Of a stretch of 64,000 nt of DNA, positions 25,552-37,929 are shown piece after piece. Origin of the DNA: an uncultured Idiomarina sp. (lineage in GTDB: Bacteria > Pseudomonadota > Gammaproteobacteria > Enterobacterales > Alteromonadaceae); the NCBI GenBank assembly GCA_946885915.1, contig CAMPHF010000001.1, positions 62,001-126,000 of the forward strand, read 5' to 3'. Each line of letters begins with the position of its first letter. Position 1 is the first letter of the stretch. The notes beneath the pieces were generated by a model that worked only from the letters and a program-made list of their open reading frames with translations, did not search any database and was not told the DNA's origin. The translations under genes and the position numbers were made by a program.

Positions 25552-25925
25552 CGATAGCGCGCTGCTTTACCCGAACACACCATGCGGCTGTAGCAGTAGT
25601 TGTTTTCATCGGCGGGTAGCGAAAAACACGCGGTATCAATAATAGTATCGGCATTGAACAAGCTTGCTTCGGTGCGCAGCATGGCTAAGGTTTGAGCCTC
25701 AGTAACGGGCGGTTCCAAGCGTGAACGCTGACAGCTTTCGCTGGTGACAACACTGATTACATTGAGCGCAGATGAATTGCTTGAACTCGGTTGGGGACTG
25801 GTCACCGGCATGACTTGGGTCGAGCCGGTAAACCAAGGCAGGCTGCTGCAGCCGCCTAACCATGCAACACTCAATAGGACAGACAGGAGTCGAGCTGACG
25901 AGCGCGTAAATGGTATAGACGGCAT
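25548..25925 (-). CDS. rcsF: RcsF-like outer-membrane stress-sensing lipoprotein
   Basis: A 125-residue lipoprotein (lipobox LGGC, Cys26) with a Pro/Ser-rich linker and a small C-terminal domain holding four cysteines: C65, C100, C111 and C117. Their spacing (35, 11, 6) closely follows the two-disulfide pattern of E. coli RcsF (35, 9, 6). Flanking residues also agree: ESCQ, AxxLxADTIIxxxC, YCYSRMVCSGKA. The neighbourhood of trmO and proS is the same as in E. coli. In enterobacteria RcsF passes envelope stress to the Rcs phosphorelay; none of the other rcs genes is in this window. It sits 15 bases downstream of the H-NS-like gene on the same strand. Confidence 0.78.
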   Translation of the reverse strand: MPSIPFTRSSARLLSVLLSVAWLGGCSSLPWFTGSTQVMPVTSPQPSSSNSSALNVISVVTSESCQRSRLEPPVTEAQTLAMLRTEASLFNADTIIDTACFSLPADENNYCYSRMVCSGKAARYR

Positions 25926-25940
25926 AAGTAAGCGAACCTT

Positions 25941-26351
25941 TTATTTAATCAGATACTTATCTAGATTATGCCCTTTAGTGGTTGCTTCTTTCAATGCATT
26001 TGGCATCCGACCTTGACCGGTCCAAGTAACGCGCACGCCATTGGCGTCTACAATGGCATATTTAGGTGGCTTAGGTGCACGCTTCTTACGAGCTGGTTTA
26101 GCAGCTGTTGGTGCTAATTCATCAACGATATCAGAGGCATCTAATCCTGCTGCCGCCATTGCCTTTTTAATTTCAGCAATCTTCTGCGCTTTTTCTGCTT
26201 CTAAGCGACGCTGCTCTGCTTCTTCTTCAGCACGGTCTGCGATTACTTTGTCTAATTTAGCTTGCACATCTTTTAGCTCAGCAACAGATAGCTCTTTAAC
26301 TGCCGCTTTTAAACGACGGCCATGGGTTAAAATAGAAATAAACTCGCTCAT
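25941..26351 (-). CDS. hns: H-NS family nucleoid protein
   Basis: A 136-residue H-NS-type protein: a charged coiled-coil oligomerisation region (about residues 15-70, ELKDVQAKLDKVIADRAEEEAEQ), a Lys/Ala/Pro linker, and a C-terminal DNA-binding domain with TWTGQGRMP at 109-117, the AT-hook-like signature. It should silence AT-rich, often acquired DNA. AAGGA precedes the ATG at 26351. The upstream 190 bases are strongly AT-rich, which fits self-regulation, though this is an inference. Confidence 0.92.
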   Translation of the reverse strand: MSEFISILTHGRRLKAAVKELSVAELKDVQAKLDKVIADRAEEEAEQRRLEAEKAQKIAEIKKAMAAAGLDASDIVDELAPTAAKPARKKRAPKPPKYAIVDANGVRVTWTGQGRMPNALKEATTKGHNLDKYLIK

Positions 26352-26541
26352 TTATGTTTCCTTTTGAGTAAGCGGATTGAAACCAAGAGAAATAAAAACG
26401 GATAAACCCTATAAATATTTAATTTGCGCTTTAAACGTAGAATTAAAAAATAAGCCGCGCAAATCATAATTTTAAATTAGATAAATAACAAGATGACTTT
26501 GCTGTGAGCAAATGACTAATCCATATATTGATTTTATGTAT

Positions 26542-26568
26542 AAAAAAGCCACGTTGAACGTGGCTTTT
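26542..26568 (-). terminator. intrinsic terminator after etfDH
   Basis: AAAAGCCACG and CGTGGCTTTT form a 10-bp stem with a 5-base loop. On the minus strand it follows the ETF-ubiquinone oxidoreductase stop by about 20 bases and is trailed by a T-run. Confidence 0.87.
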
Positions 26569-26587
26569 GGTGTGGATTAAAAATGAA

Positions 26588-28234
26588 TTACATATTCGGG
26601 TAGTTGGGTCCGCCCGTACCTTCCGGCATCACCCAGGTGATATTTTGCTGTGGATCTTTAATGTCACAAGTTTTGCAGTGAATACAGTTTTGCGCGTTAA
26701 TTTGAAAAACTTTATCGCCTTGATCGTTTTCAATAACTTCATAGACGCCAGCAGGGCAGTAGCGCTGTGCCGGCTCGTTGAATTTCGGCAGATTCACCTG
26801 AATGGGTATATTTGGATCAGCAAGCTTTAAATGACACGGCTGGTCTTCTTCATGGTTGGTATTGGATAAATATACCGACGATGAACGATCAAACATAAGC
26901 TGATTATCTGGTTTTGGATATTCAATATTAGGACAATCGGCTGCAGGTTTTAGCATCGCGTGATCAGGCGTTTCATCTTTAAAGGTGAATGGTAATTTAC
27001 CGGCAAAGAAATTCTGATCAATGGTGTTATAAACACCGCCCCAGAAAGTACCGAACTTATGAATAACCGGACCAAAATTACGCGAACGGTAAAGTTCATC
27101 GTAGGCCCAAGATTGCTCAAAAGCTTGTTTATATTGCGTCAGTTCAGCCGGTTGAGACTCACTAGTGAGGGCTTCAAATATCACTTCCGCTGCAATCATG
27201 CCTGACTTCATGGCGGTATGGTTGCCTTTAATTTTGGCAAAGTTTAGCGTGCCTGCTTCACAGCCCACTAATAATCCGCCTGGAAAGCTCATTTTAGGTA
27301 ACGAATGGTAGCCGCCCTTAGTAATCACTCGCGCGCCATAACTTACGCGCTTGCCACCTTGTAACACCTGTTGAATACGCGGATGAGTTTTAAAGCGCTG
27401 GAATTCAGCAAAAGGGTTCACATGTGGATTGCTGTAATTCAAATCGATGATTAAACCCACGAATACTTGGCCATCTTCTGCATGATATAAATAGCCACCG
27501 CCGGTGGTATCGTCAACTAATGGCCAGCCGGCGCTGTGTAGTACTTTACCGGGTTGATGCTGGTCAGCTGGAATATCCCAGATTTCTTTAAAACCAATAG
27601 CGTAGTGCTGTGGCGAGGCACCTTTATCGAGTTCAAACTGTTGAATGAGTTGTTTGCCTAAATGGCCGCGCGCACCTTCTGCAAAAATGGTGTATTTCGC
27701 CCGTAATTCCATGCCCGGTTCAAAACTTGATTTTTGCTCGCCGTTGGCGGCAATCCCCATATCACCAGTAATAACCCCGGCAACTCGACCATCTTCATAA
27801 ATAATGTCGCTGGCCGGAAAGCCCGGAAAAATCTCAACGCCCAACTGTTCGGCTTGAGCAGCGAGCCAGCGGCATACATTGCCCATGCTCACAATGTAGT
27901 TGCCATCATTATGGAAGGTTTTAGGTACTGCAAAACCGGGTAGCTGCGTGGCTGTTTCGGCGTCTTTTAGCAGTAAAATGTCATCGCCGGTAACGGGGGT
28001 ATTGAGCGGTGCACCGCGGCTTTCCCAATCGGGAAAGAGTTCGTTTAGTGCACGCGGTTCAAATACTGCACCTGATAGAATATGGGCGCCGACTTCAGAA
28101 CCTTTCTCAACCACACAGATCATTAATTCTTGTTGTTGCGCTTGCGCTAACTGTCCGAGGCGACAGGCGGTCGCAAGACCAGCAGGGCCTGCACCGACAA
28201 TAACGACATCAAATTCCATACTTTCGCGTTGCAT
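26588..28234 (-). CDS. electron transfer flavoprotein-ubiquinone oxidoreductase
   Basis: A 548-residue membrane-associated flavoprotein that takes electrons from ETF and passes them to ubiquinone. It has an N-terminal FAD-binding VVIVGAGPAGLATACRLGQ and the family segments GAHILSGAVFEPRAL and GGYHSLPKMSFPGGLLVGC. A C-terminal ferredoxin-like part, CIHCKTCDIKDP, provides the [4Fe-4S] ligands. AGGAG seven bases upstream supports ATG 28234. Two acyl-CoA dehydrogenases that would feed ETF are encoded nearby (liuA and the isobutyryl-CoA dehydrogenase). etfA and etfB are not in the window. Confidence 0.95.
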   Translation of the reverse strand: MQRESMEFDVVIVGAGPAGLATACRLGQLAQAQQQELMICVVEKGSEVGAHILSGAVFEPRALNELFPDWESRGAPLNTPVTGDDILLLKDAETATQLPGFAVPKTFHNDGNYIVSMGNVCRWLAAQAEQLGVEIFPGFPASDIIYEDGRVAGVITGDMGIAANGEQKSSFEPGMELRAKYTIFAEGARGHLGKQLIQQFELDKGASPQHYAIGFKEIWDIPADQHQPGKVLHSAGWPLVDDTTGGGYLYHAEDGQVFVGLIIDLNYSNPHVNPFAEFQRFKTHPRIQQVLQGGKRVSYGARVITKGGYHSLPKMSFPGGLLVGCEAGTLNFAKIKGNHTAMKSGMIAAEVIFEALTSESQPAELTQYKQAFEQSWAYDELYRSRNFGPVIHKFGTFWGGVYNTIDQNFFAGKLPFTFKDETPDHAMLKPAADCPNIEYPKPDNQLMFDRSSSVYLSNTNHEEDQPCHLKLADPNIPIQVNLPKFNEPAQRYCPAGVYEVIENDQGDKVFQINAQNCIHCKTCDIKDPQQNITWVMPEGTGGPNYPNM

Positions 28235-28255
28235 AGCGATACTCCTGCTGCTTTG

Positions 28256-30475
28256 TTATGCGATTTGGATTGGGATCAGGCCCTGATATTGCTCTAATAA
28301 GCGTGTTACTTCATCGGCGGGGAGTGGACGACTGAATAAAAAGCCTTGGCCAATGGTGCAATCACGCTCCAATAGAAAATCAACCTGTTCCTCGGTTTCG
28401 ATTCCCTCGGCGACTACATTAATATCCAAGTTTTTCGCCAAACTAATAATCGTTTGGGTAATGGTGGCGTCATCTTTGTCGTTGGGTAAATCTTGAATAA
28501 ATGAACGATCAATTTTTAATGAGGTAACGGGGAAGTTCTTCAAATAGGACAACGACGAGTAGCCTACGCCAAAATCGTCAATGGCTAGTGCAATGCCGTG
28601 CTCACGAATAGAATGCATAAAATTGGTATGGGACTGAATGTTTTCGATAAATACCTGTTCCGTTAATTCAAGTTCCAGTTTTTGGGCTGGAATTTGCGCA
28701 CGACGAATAGCATCTAATACATTATCGACTAAGTCAGGCTGATGTAATTGCTTACCTGACACGTTAATCGCCATTGTTAAATCAGTAAAACCAAGTTCAC
28801 GCCATTCATGTAATTGGGCCAACGCAGTGCGCATGACGAAATCTGAAATTGGCATAATTAAACCGGTGTCTTCCGCAATAGGAATAAACTGATCAGGTCC
28901 AATTAAGGTGCCGTCGTCTTCAATCCAACGCACCAGTGCTTCCATACCAATAATGCGGCGGCTGTTAAAATCAATTTTTGGTTGGTAATACACGGTGAGC
29001 TTTTCATGCTCAATGGCGTGGCGTAAGCGTTTTAATAATTCGAGCTTCTCAGTCAGGTCTTGGTGCAAATCGGTGCTGTAAATACGATAAGTATTACGAC
29101 CATTTTCTTTGGCTCGATATAACGCGGTATCCGCGTTTCGGATTAGGGTTTCTGCGCTGTAATTAGCATCATCTGCAAACGCAATACCAATAGAACCAGA
29201 AATAAATATTTCATAGGCATCGACGAAGAAGTGGGTGTCGAGCGCAATCAGCAGTTGATTCGCTAAGCTCTCGACTTCTTCACGGCTACTCAAGTTTGGA
29301 ATGGCGAGCACGAACTCGTCACCGCCAGTGCGCGACAAATAACCTTGCTCAGGAATAATTTTACTTAACCGGCGTGCGACTCGTTTCAACAGATCATCAC
29401 CAACCGTATGGCCAAGCGCGTCGTTGACTTCTTTAAAACGGTCTAAATCAATAAAGCACACCGCTAAAATACCGTTGTTCTGCTGGGCATACTGGCAATG
29501 CTTTTCTAAAAAGCGCATGAGCGCGTTGCGGTTCGCCAAATCGGTAAGGTTATCGTGTTCGGCAAGATAAGCCATTTTCTTCTCGACCCGTTCACGCTCC
29601 TCAATTTCCGCATATAAATCGAGGTTAGTATCAGCGAGTTCTTGCGCCCGTTGACGACTCGTACCGAGCACATAAAACACAAATGTAATCAGGCCCGTGG
29701 TGATCAGTCCAGCCAGCAACGCAATCACTGGTACCCCAGAACGCAGTTCTGCTAATTGTTGCGAGGTGGGCCATAACTCTAATCGCCAAGCATTACCAAG
29801 TACTTGTAGTGAGGTCGAGGTGCCCCATTGCTCACGTTGGGTGTCCTCACCCTGGAATTCATATAGCACCGTACCGTTATCCGCAATAATGAGCTGGTAG
29901 CCCTCGGTAATATTGGTTCGCACGATGTTATTGAATAATCGTTGTAGGCTAATCACGATGCCAAAAAAGCCCGGTTGTTCAGGATGATTCACCCGTACAA
30001 ACATGGCGATGTCAGTATCAGCTTCCGCCAATGAGCCGGCGGGGCCGACCATGGCATGACGGTTCTCAGCAGAATCCAGTAGGGTAGCGACGAGTGGGGT
30101 GTCATTAAAGGTGGTATTGAGCTTGGAATAGTTGCCTTGCTCGGGGGCGATTAATTTAACAGTGAGTTGCGGATCGAACCAGACCATAGTGCGCACGCTC
30201 TGATAATAGAGCGCAATAGTATCTGATTCTTGTTTCCAGCGGGTTTCAATCGGTTGCTCGGAAGTACTCCAATCGCGAGCCACCCATTCCGCCATGAACA
30301 CATGCGAAATAAGGTTTTGCCTTACTTCGCGTTGAATATTAAAAGCCTCCGCCGCTAAGTTTTGGCGGATTTGCTGATCTTCTTGGAATTTCAACAAAAA
30401 GAAAAAGGCAAAGGTGGCAAGGGTGCCGACCAAAGCTGCAATTATGGCTTGTTTTGAACCCGATAAGTTTCGCAT
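28256..30475 (-). CDS. membrane-bound GGDEF-EAL cyclic-di-GMP protein
   Basis: A 739-residue protein. It has a transmembrane helix at about residues 10-29, a periplasmic sensor domain (about 30-245, CHASE/Cache-like) and a second helix at about 250-271. A cytoplasmic GGDEF domain follows, with an intact active site at 384-388 (RTGGDEFVLAI), then an EAL domain with EAL at 512-514 (GMEALVRW) and IDDFGVGYSSLSYL. Both halves look intact, so it could make or degrade c-di-GMP. The substrate sensed is unknown. It ends 21 bases before etfDH on the same strand, so the two may be co-transcribed. Confidence 0.9.
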   Translation of the reverse strand: MRNLSGSKQAIIAALVGTLATFAFFFLLKFQEDQQIRQNLAAEAFNIQREVRQNLISHVFMAEWVARDWSTSEQPIETRWKQESDTIALYYQSVRTMVWFDPQLTVKLIAPEQGNYSKLNTTFNDTPLVATLLDSAENRHAMVGPAGSLAEADTDIAMFVRVNHPEQPGFFGIVISLQRLFNNIVRTNITEGYQLIIADNGTVLYEFQGEDTQREQWGTSTSLQVLGNAWRLELWPTSQQLAELRSGVPVIALLAGLITTGLITFVFYVLGTSRQRAQELADTNLDLYAEIEERERVEKKMAYLAEHDNLTDLANRNALMRFLEKHCQYAQQNNGILAVCFIDLDRFKEVNDALGHTVGDDLLKRVARRLSKIIPEQGYLSRTGGDEFVLAIPNLSSREEVESLANQLLIALDTHFFVDAYEIFISGSIGIAFADDANYSAETLIRNADTALYRAKENGRNTYRIYSTDLHQDLTEKLELLKRLRHAIEHEKLTVYYQPKIDFNSRRIIGMEALVRWIEDDGTLIGPDQFIPIAEDTGLIMPISDFVMRTALAQLHEWRELGFTDLTMAINVSGKQLHQPDLVDNVLDAIRRAQIPAQKLELELTEQVFIENIQSHTNFMHSIREHGIALAIDDFGVGYSSLSYLKNFPVTSLKIDRSFIQDLPNDKDDATITQTIISLAKNLDINVVAEGIETEEQVDFLLERDCTIGQGFLFSRPLPADEVTRLLEQYQGLIPIQIA

Positions 30476-30562
30476 CGTTATGATTTTAATTAGCTTTCGT
30501 TAAGGTTCTTTTATTAGAGAAAATACATCATTACTCATAACCTACAGTGGTGCAAGCATTTC

Positions 30563-30601
30563 ACGCCGGTAACGGCCCGCAAAGCGAGCAAATACCGGCG
30601 T
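30563..30601. repeat. 9-bp inverted repeat between the GGDEF-EAL and aacS genes
   Basis: ACGCCGGTA (30563-30571) and TACCGGCGT (30593-30601) are perfect complements separated by 21 bases, with GCATT/AATGC continuing the symmetry outside. No T-run follows on either strand. It may be a structured 3' end for the liu operon transcript or a REP-like element. Confidence 0.45.
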
Positions 30602-30627
30602 ATGAATGCTAGTTAGCGGCACCTCGC

Positions 30628-32589
<1,962 letters not shown>

Positions 32590-32608
32590 GTGCTATCTGG
32601 TCCTCTTG

Positions 32609-33517
32609 TTATTCTGCTTGATTGGCGAGTAGCGCGAGTGCAACGTTGCTGCGCGGTGGATGTTGTAGGTGGCGACAAATATCGGCTCCGGCGGCCACAA
32701 TTTTGGCCAAATCCACACCGGTTTCAATGCCCATACCGGTCAGCATGTACACCACATCCTCAGTCGCCACATTACCACTGGCACCTTTTGCATAAGGGCA
32801 GCCGCCGAGGCCAGCCACCGCGGAATCGAGCGTGGCAACGCCGAGTGGTAAGCAGGCCGCTATATTTGCCAGCGCTTGGCCATAGGTATTGTGAAAATGT
32901 AAGGCAAGTTGTGCCATTGGCACTTGCTCCGCGACTGCACTCAACATGCGCATGGCATGGAGCGGCGTGCCAACGCCAATGGTGTCGCCCAAGGAAATTT
33001 CGTAACAGCCCATCGCGTAGAGCGCCTTGGCAACCTTGACCACGTCCGCAATAGGAACTTCACCCTGATAAGGGCAACCCAGAACACAGCTCACATAACC
33101 ACGCACCGGAACGCCATCGGCGCGAGCTTGTTCAATGACTGGTGCAAAGCGTTCAAGGCTCTCCGCAATACTGCAGTTAATGTTCTTCTGACTAAACGCT
33201 TCTGATGCCGCGCCAAAAATGGCCACTTCATTCGCACCCGCCGCACGGGCTGCAGCATAGCCTTTTAGATTCGGCGTGAGTGCCGCGTAGGTTATGCCAT
33301 CGCGCCGGCTGATACCGGCAAATACGGCGTCGCTATCGGCCATCTGTGGCACCCATTTCGGGCTGACAAAGGCGCCGGTTTCAATATAATTTAAGCCACT
33401 GTTGCTGAGCGCGTTAACGAGCGCGATTTTAGCTTCGGTTGGCACCGCCGTTTCGTTTTGCAGACCATCACGAGGGCCTACCTCAACAATTTTGACGCGC
33501 TGCGGGTAGTCACTCAT
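32609..33517 (-). CDS. liuE: hydroxymethylglutaryl-CoA lyase
   Basis: A 302-residue TIM-barrel lyase that splits HMG-CoA into acetyl-CoA and acetoacetate, closing leucine breakdown. Signatures: [14 protein letters not shown] at the N-terminus, the metal-binding HFHNTYG near residue 235, and [19 protein letters not shown] with the catalytic Cys. It overlaps liuD by 4 bases. Confidence 0.95.
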   Translation of the reverse strand: MSDYPQRVKIVEVGPRDGLQNETAVPTEAKIALVNALSNSGLNYIETGAFVSPKWVPQMADSDAVFAGISRRDGITYAALTPNLKGYAAARAAGANEVAIFGAASEAFSQKNINCSIAESLERFAPVIEQARADGVPVRGYVSCVLGCPYQGEVPIADVVKVAKALYAMGCYEISLGDTIGVGTPLHAMRMLSAVAEQVPMAQLALHFHNTYGQALANIAACLPLGVATLDSAVAGLGGCPYAKGASGNVATEDVVYMLTGMGIETGVDLAKIVAAGADICRHLQHPPRSNVALALLANQAE

Positions 33518-35481
33518 GCTTCCTCCGTCGGCTCTATTTGAACCAGCTCAGCGCCATCACTGACTAAGTCACCCTTGGCATAATAAGTGGCTGTAACGGT
33601 ACCTGCTTGGGGCGCGCGAATGGTGTATTCCATTTTCATCGCTTCCATAATCACGACTGCTTGGCCTTCGCTCACGCTATCGCCTTTGCTCACCAAAAGC
33701 TCAACCACAGTGCCATTCATAGGCGCGGTTAGGCTGCCTGCGGGTGCTGTTTCAATTAAGCTATCCGCGACTTGGTGCAAGCCAAAGGTTTGCGTATGTT
33801 CAGGATGAAATAACGTCACGCCGTCGGCATCGACATACACATGAACTTGCTGGTAGCTATCGTTGTAGGCATAGCGTAGCAGGCCTTCAGAACTGTCGTA
33901 GCTACGAATTTGCCAGCGCTGTTCGCCTTGTTGCCATGTGTTGCCCTGGGCCACAAAGCGCTGCTCCGCGAGCTCACCGTTTATCGTTAGCGGTACGGCA
34001 AAGCTGGCGGCCGCATTTAAGCGAAATGCCGAGGCCTGCGACCATGGGTTAGCAGTGGTTTGCGCTTGCTGTTGCGCAATCACCGCCAACCCCGCTAATC
34101 CGGCATAGAACTCAGCTTGCGCATGGTCCGCAAACAAACTTGCCTCATGCTCTTCGATGAACTGGGTGCTGAGCTTAGCGGCCTGAAAATCATGGTGGCG
34201 CGCAATGCGTTTTAAGAAATCAATGTTGGTGACTAACCCTGCAATGCGGTATTCATTTAGGCATTGCTCAAGTTTGCGCAGGGCAGTGGTGCGATCATCT
34301 GCCCACACGATCAATTTTGCGATCATCGGATCGTAATAAGCGCTTACTTCATCGCCTTCAATAACCCCGGTATCAACGCGCACGTCGGCGCCGGTAACAG
34401 GCGGCCGCAAGTGTTTGAGTACACCAGTACATGGCAAGAAGTTGTGATCAGGGTCTTCCGCGTAAATGCGCGCTTCGAAGGCGTGACCTGTGGTCGTAAT
34501 TTGCGCTTGGTTTAGCGGTAACGGCTCGCCCGAAGCTACCCGTAACTGCCACTCCACTAAATCTTGGCCAGTGATCATTTCCGTCACCGGATGCTCTACT
34601 TGTAAGCGAGTGTTCATTTCCATGAAGTAAAAGCGCTGGTCTTTATCGAGCAAAAACTCAACCGTACCGGCGCCTACATAATCAATGGCTTGGGCGGCAC
34701 GAATGGCTGCTTCGCCCATAGCTTTGCGGGTCGCTTCGGTTAAACCTGGCGCTGGTGCTTCTTCAATTACTTTTTGATGGCGACGCTGCACGGAACAGTC
34801 ACGTTCGGCTAAATACACACCATTGCCATGTTGATCGGCAAACACTTGGATTTCGACATGACGAGGCTGCTGGATAAACTTTTCGACCAGCATTTTATCG
34901 TTGTTAAAGGAGGCTTTTGCTTCACGCTTGGCGGCGGCAAGCGCTTCATTAAACTCGGCCGCATCGTGCACCGCGCGCATGCCTTTCCCGCCGCCGCCGT
35001 AAGCCGCTTTTAATAATACCGGGTAGCCAATTTTTTCGGCTTCAGCGGCCAGCTTGGCGCTACTTTGCTCATCACCATGGTAACCCGGTACCAAAGGCAC
35101 TTCGGCTTCGCTCATAATGGCCTTGGCGGCACTTTTTGAGCCCATGGCTGCAATTGCCGAAGTTGGCGGACCCACAAAAATAATGTTGTGCTCAGCACAG
35201 GCTTCGGCAAACACTTCATTTTCCGACAAGAAGCCATAGCCTGGGTGGATGGCGTCAGCCCCAGTTTGTTTTGCGGCGGCAATAATACGTTCGACCACTA
35301 AGTAGCTTTCACTACTGGGGGCCGCACCAATATAAACCGCTTCATCGGCTGCCAGCACATGCTGAGCTTGCCGATCAGCATCAGAGAAAACTGCTATTGT
35401 GCGAATACCTAAGCGTTTTGCCGTGGCGATAACTCGACAAGCAATTTCACCACGATTGGCAATTAATAATGTACGAATCAT
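33514..35481 (-). CDS. liuD: methylcrotonyl-CoA carboxylase biotin-carboxylase subunit
   Basis: A 655-residue alpha subunit: a biotin carboxylase domain ([18 protein letters not shown] at the start, then GGGGKGMR as the ATP-grasp loop and [16 protein letters not shown]), a middle linker, and a C-terminal biotin carrier domain with the biotinylated Lys in EAMKMEY. With LiuB it carboxylates 3-methylcrotonyl-CoA in leucine degradation. It starts directly after the liuC stop with no gap. Confidence 0.96.
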   Translation of the reverse strand: MIRTLLIANRGEIACRVIATAKRLGIRTIAVFSDADRQAQHVLAADEAVYIGAAPSSESYLVVERIIAAAKQTGADAIHPGYGFLSENEVFAEACAEHNIIFVGPPTSAIAAMGSKSAAKAIMSEAEVPLVPGYHGDEQSSAKLAAEAEKIGYPVLLKAAYGGGGKGMRAVHDAAEFNEALAAAKREAKASFNNDKMLVEKFIQQPRHVEIQVFADQHGNGVYLAERDCSVQRRHQKVIEEAPAPGLTEATRKAMGEAAIRAAQAIDYVGAGTVEFLLDKDQRFYFMEMNTRLQVEHPVTEMITGQDLVEWQLRVASGEPLPLNQAQITTTGHAFEARIYAEDPDHNFLPCTGVLKHLRPPVTGADVRVDTGVIEGDEVSAYYDPMIAKLIVWADDRTTALRKLEQCLNEYRIAGLVTNIDFLKRIARHHDFQAAKLSTQFIEEHEASLFADHAQAEFYAGLAGLAVIAQQQAQTTANPWSQASAFRLNAAASFAVPLTINGELAEQRFVAQGNTWQQGEQRWQIRSYDSSEGLLRYAYNDSYQQVHVYVDADGVTLFHPEHTQTFGLHQVADSLIETAPAGSLTAPMNGTVVELLVSKGDSVSEGQAVVIMEAMKMEYTIRAPQAGTVTATYYAKGDLVSDGAELVQIEPTEEA

Positions 35482-36291
35482 TTAGTTACCTTGAGTCCAG
35501 TTAGCCGGGCGTTTTTCTAAAAACGCGGTCAGTCCTTCTTGCCCTTCGGGCGATACCCGAATGTCGGCGATGCGAGCTATGGTGAGCTCTCGAACGGCTG
35601 TAGTTAAGGGCTGCGCGCTTACATCAGCAACCAGCTGCTTGGCGGCTTGCACGGCAGCCGGACCATTTTGTAGTAAAGTTCCACTTAACGCCTCTGCTCG
35701 TTGTTGGAGCGCGTCCCTATCGCTAACCACCTCATGCACTAATTGGCAGGCAAGTGCAGTGTGGGCGTCAAAGCGCTCAGCAGTGAGCATGTAACGGCGT
35801 GCCTGCCGATTGCCCATAGCGCGAATGACGTAAGGACTAATTACCGCGGGGATCAGGCCAATTTTTACTTCGCTTAAACAAAAGCTTGCGCGTTCAGTGG
35901 CGATGGCGATGTCACAACAGGCAACCAAGCCGACTGCGCCGCCGAAAGCCGCGCCTTGCACTAGGGCTAGGGTAGGTTTAGTTAAGCTGTCAAGCCGCTC
36001 CATTAATAATGAAAGTTGGCCAGCATCTGCTAAATTTTCGGCACGATCCTTTTGCGCCATACTGCGCATCCAATTCAAATCCGCGCCCGCCGAGAAACTT
36101 TTACCTGCAGCCTGCAGGATCAATAGCCGCACCCGAGGGTGCTGTTCGACTTGCGCTAAGGCCTGCAGCAGTTCGGCAATCATCGCATCGTTAAAGGCGT
36201 TATGAACGTCTGGACGATTCAACGTTAAGGTTGCGATGCCGTTATCAGCAATCTTTAGTTCGGTCATGGGTTCAGTCATGGCTGAGTTCAT
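35482..36291 (-). CDS. liuC: methylglutaconyl-CoA hydratase
   Basis: A 269-residue crotonase-fold hydratase. AAGKSFSAGADLNWM and the oxyanion-hole segment GAAFGGAVGLVACCDIAIA are clear, and LSEVKIGLIPAVISPYV fits the family. Its place between the two carboxylase subunit genes assigns it to 3-methylglutaconyl-CoA hydration. Three in-frame ATGs are close together; the first (36291) has GGAG at good spacing and is used here. Confidence 0.92.
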   Translation of the reverse strand: MNSAMTEPMTELKIADNGIATLTLNRPDVHNAFNDAMIAELLQALAQVEQHPRVRLLILQAAGKSFSAGADLNWMRSMAQKDRAENLADAGQLSLLMERLDSLTKPTLALVQGAAFGGAVGLVACCDIAIATERASFCLSEVKIGLIPAVISPYVIRAMGNRQARRYMLTAERFDAHTALACQLVHEVVSDRDALQQRAEALSGTLLQNGPAAVQAAKQLVADVSAQPLTTAVRELTIARIADIRVSPEGQEGLTAFLEKRPANWTQGN

Positions 36292-36299
36292 GCTTACTC

Positions 36300-37907
36300 C
36301 TACATGCGGAACACGCCAAAGCGCGTGTCTTCAATGGGGGCATTTAATGCAGCCGCTAAACTTAACCCCAACACCGTGCGTGTTTGTGCTGGATCGATAA
36401 TGCCATCGTCCCAAAGCCGGGCGGATGCATAATAAGGGTGACCTTGCTGCTCATATTGATTAATGATCGGTTGCTTTAAGGCTTGTTCGTCGCTTGCACT
36501 CAGGGTTTCGCCGCTACGCGCCAAATTATCCTTGGTGACTTGCGCCATGACCCCGGCCGCTTGCTCGCCACCCATCACCGAAATACGTGCATTGGGCCAC
36601 ATAAACATGAGCGTAGGGTCATACGCGCGGCCACACATGCCGTAGTTACCGGCACCGTATGAGCCGCCAATAAGCACCGTAAATTTAGGTACTTTGGCAC
36701 AGCTTACGGCGGTCACCATTTTCGCACCGTGTTTCGCAATACCTTCGGCCTCGTATTTTTTACCCACCATAAACCCGGTGATGTTTTGTAAAAATACCAA
36801 AGGAATTTTGCGCTGGGCACAGAGTTCAATAAAGTGGGCGCCTTTTTGCGCCGACTCCGAGAACAAAATGCCATTGTTGGCGATAATACCCACTGGGTAG
36901 CCATGAATCCGGGCAAACCCGGTGACCAGGGTGTTACCGTAATTCTGTTTGAATTCGTCAAAATCCGAACCATCAACCACGCGGGCGATGACTTCGCGAA
37001 CATCGTAAGGCTTACGCAAGTCAGTCCCGACAATGCCGTAAATTTCTTCGGCCGGATAGCAGGGAGGGGTGACCTCATGCTGCGCAATCGGGGTTGCCGG
37101 GGTATGGTTGAGGCGAGCTACGGCACGCCGCGCAAGGGCCAGAGCGTGCTCATCGTTTTGTGCAAAGTGGTCGGCAACACCTGAAACACGGGTATGTACA
37201 TCGGCACCACCGAGCTCCTCGGCGCTAACTTCTTCACCGGTCGCGGCTTTTACTAACGGCGGGCCGGCTAAGAAAATAGTGCCTTGTTCTTTAACGATAA
37301 TACTTTCATCAGCCATCGCCGGCACATAAGCGCCTCCGGCGGTACACAAACCCATCACCACCGCAATTTGTGGGATGCCTTGGGCTGACATATTGGCCTG
37401 ATTGAAGAAGATACGGCCAAAATGGTCGCGATCAGGGAATACTTCGTCTTGGCGAGGTAAATTAGCGCCACCGGAATCCACCAAATAAATGCAGGGCAGT
37501 CGGCACCGTGCGGCAATATCTTGCGCGCGCAAATGCTTTTTTACAGTCAGCGGGTAATAAGTGCCGCCTTTTACCGTGGCATCGTTGGCAACAATCATGC
37601 ATTGCACGCCTTCAACGCTGCCAATCCCGGCGACAACACCCGCCGCCGGCACGTAATCTTCGTAACAATCCCAAGCGGCAAACTGGCCGATTTCTAAAAA
37701 CGGCGAGCCGGCATCAAGTAATTTCTCAATGCGCTGCCGCGGCAACAACTTACCGCGCGCCAAATGTCGTTCCTGATATTTGGGACCGCCACCTTCGGCA
37801 ATTTTAGCAGCCTTATCCCATAAGTCCGCCAACACCTCACGCATGGCCTTATCATTGGCCAAAAAGGTGTCGTCTTTACTATTAACTTTGCTGGTTAGCC
37901 GTGCCAC
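36300..37907 (-). CDS. liuB: methylcrotonyl-CoA carboxylase carboxyltransferase subunit
   Basis: A 535-residue beta subunit of the acyl-CoA carboxyltransferase family, with [19 protein letters not shown] near the N-terminus, [37 protein letters not shown] and [18 protein letters not shown]. It transfers the carboxyl from biotin of LiuD to 3-methylcrotonyl-CoA. The best start is GTG 37907: GGAG lies six bases ahead of it, whereas the TTG at 37913 sits right against the same site. It lies between liuA and liuC. Confidence 0.95.
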   Translation of the reverse strand: MARLTSKVNSKDDTFLANDKAMREVLADLWDKAAKIAEGGGPKYQERHLARGKLLPRQRIEKLLDAGSPFLEIGQFAAWDCYEDYVPAAGVVAGIGSVEGVQCMIVANDATVKGGTYYPLTVKKHLRAQDIAARCRLPCIYLVDSGGANLPRQDEVFPDRDHFGRIFFNQANMSAQGIPQIAVVMGLCTAGGAYVPAMADESIIVKEQGTIFLAGPPLVKAATGEEVSAEELGGADVHTRVSGVADHFAQNDEHALALARRAVARLNHTPATPIAQHEVTPPCYPAEEIYGIVGTDLRKPYDVREVIARVVDGSDFDEFKQNYGNTLVTGFARIHGYPVGIIANNGILFSESAQKGAHFIELCAQRKIPLVFLQNITGFMVGKKYEAEGIAKHGAKMVTAVSCAKVPKFTVLIGGSYGAGNYGMCGRAYDPTLMFMWPNARISVMGGEQAAGVMAQVTKDNLARSGETLSASDEQALKQPIINQYEQQGHPYYASARLWDDGIIDPAQTRTVLGLSLAAALNAPIEDTRFGVFRM

Positions 37908-37929
37908 AGGCAACTCCTCACCTTGGTGA

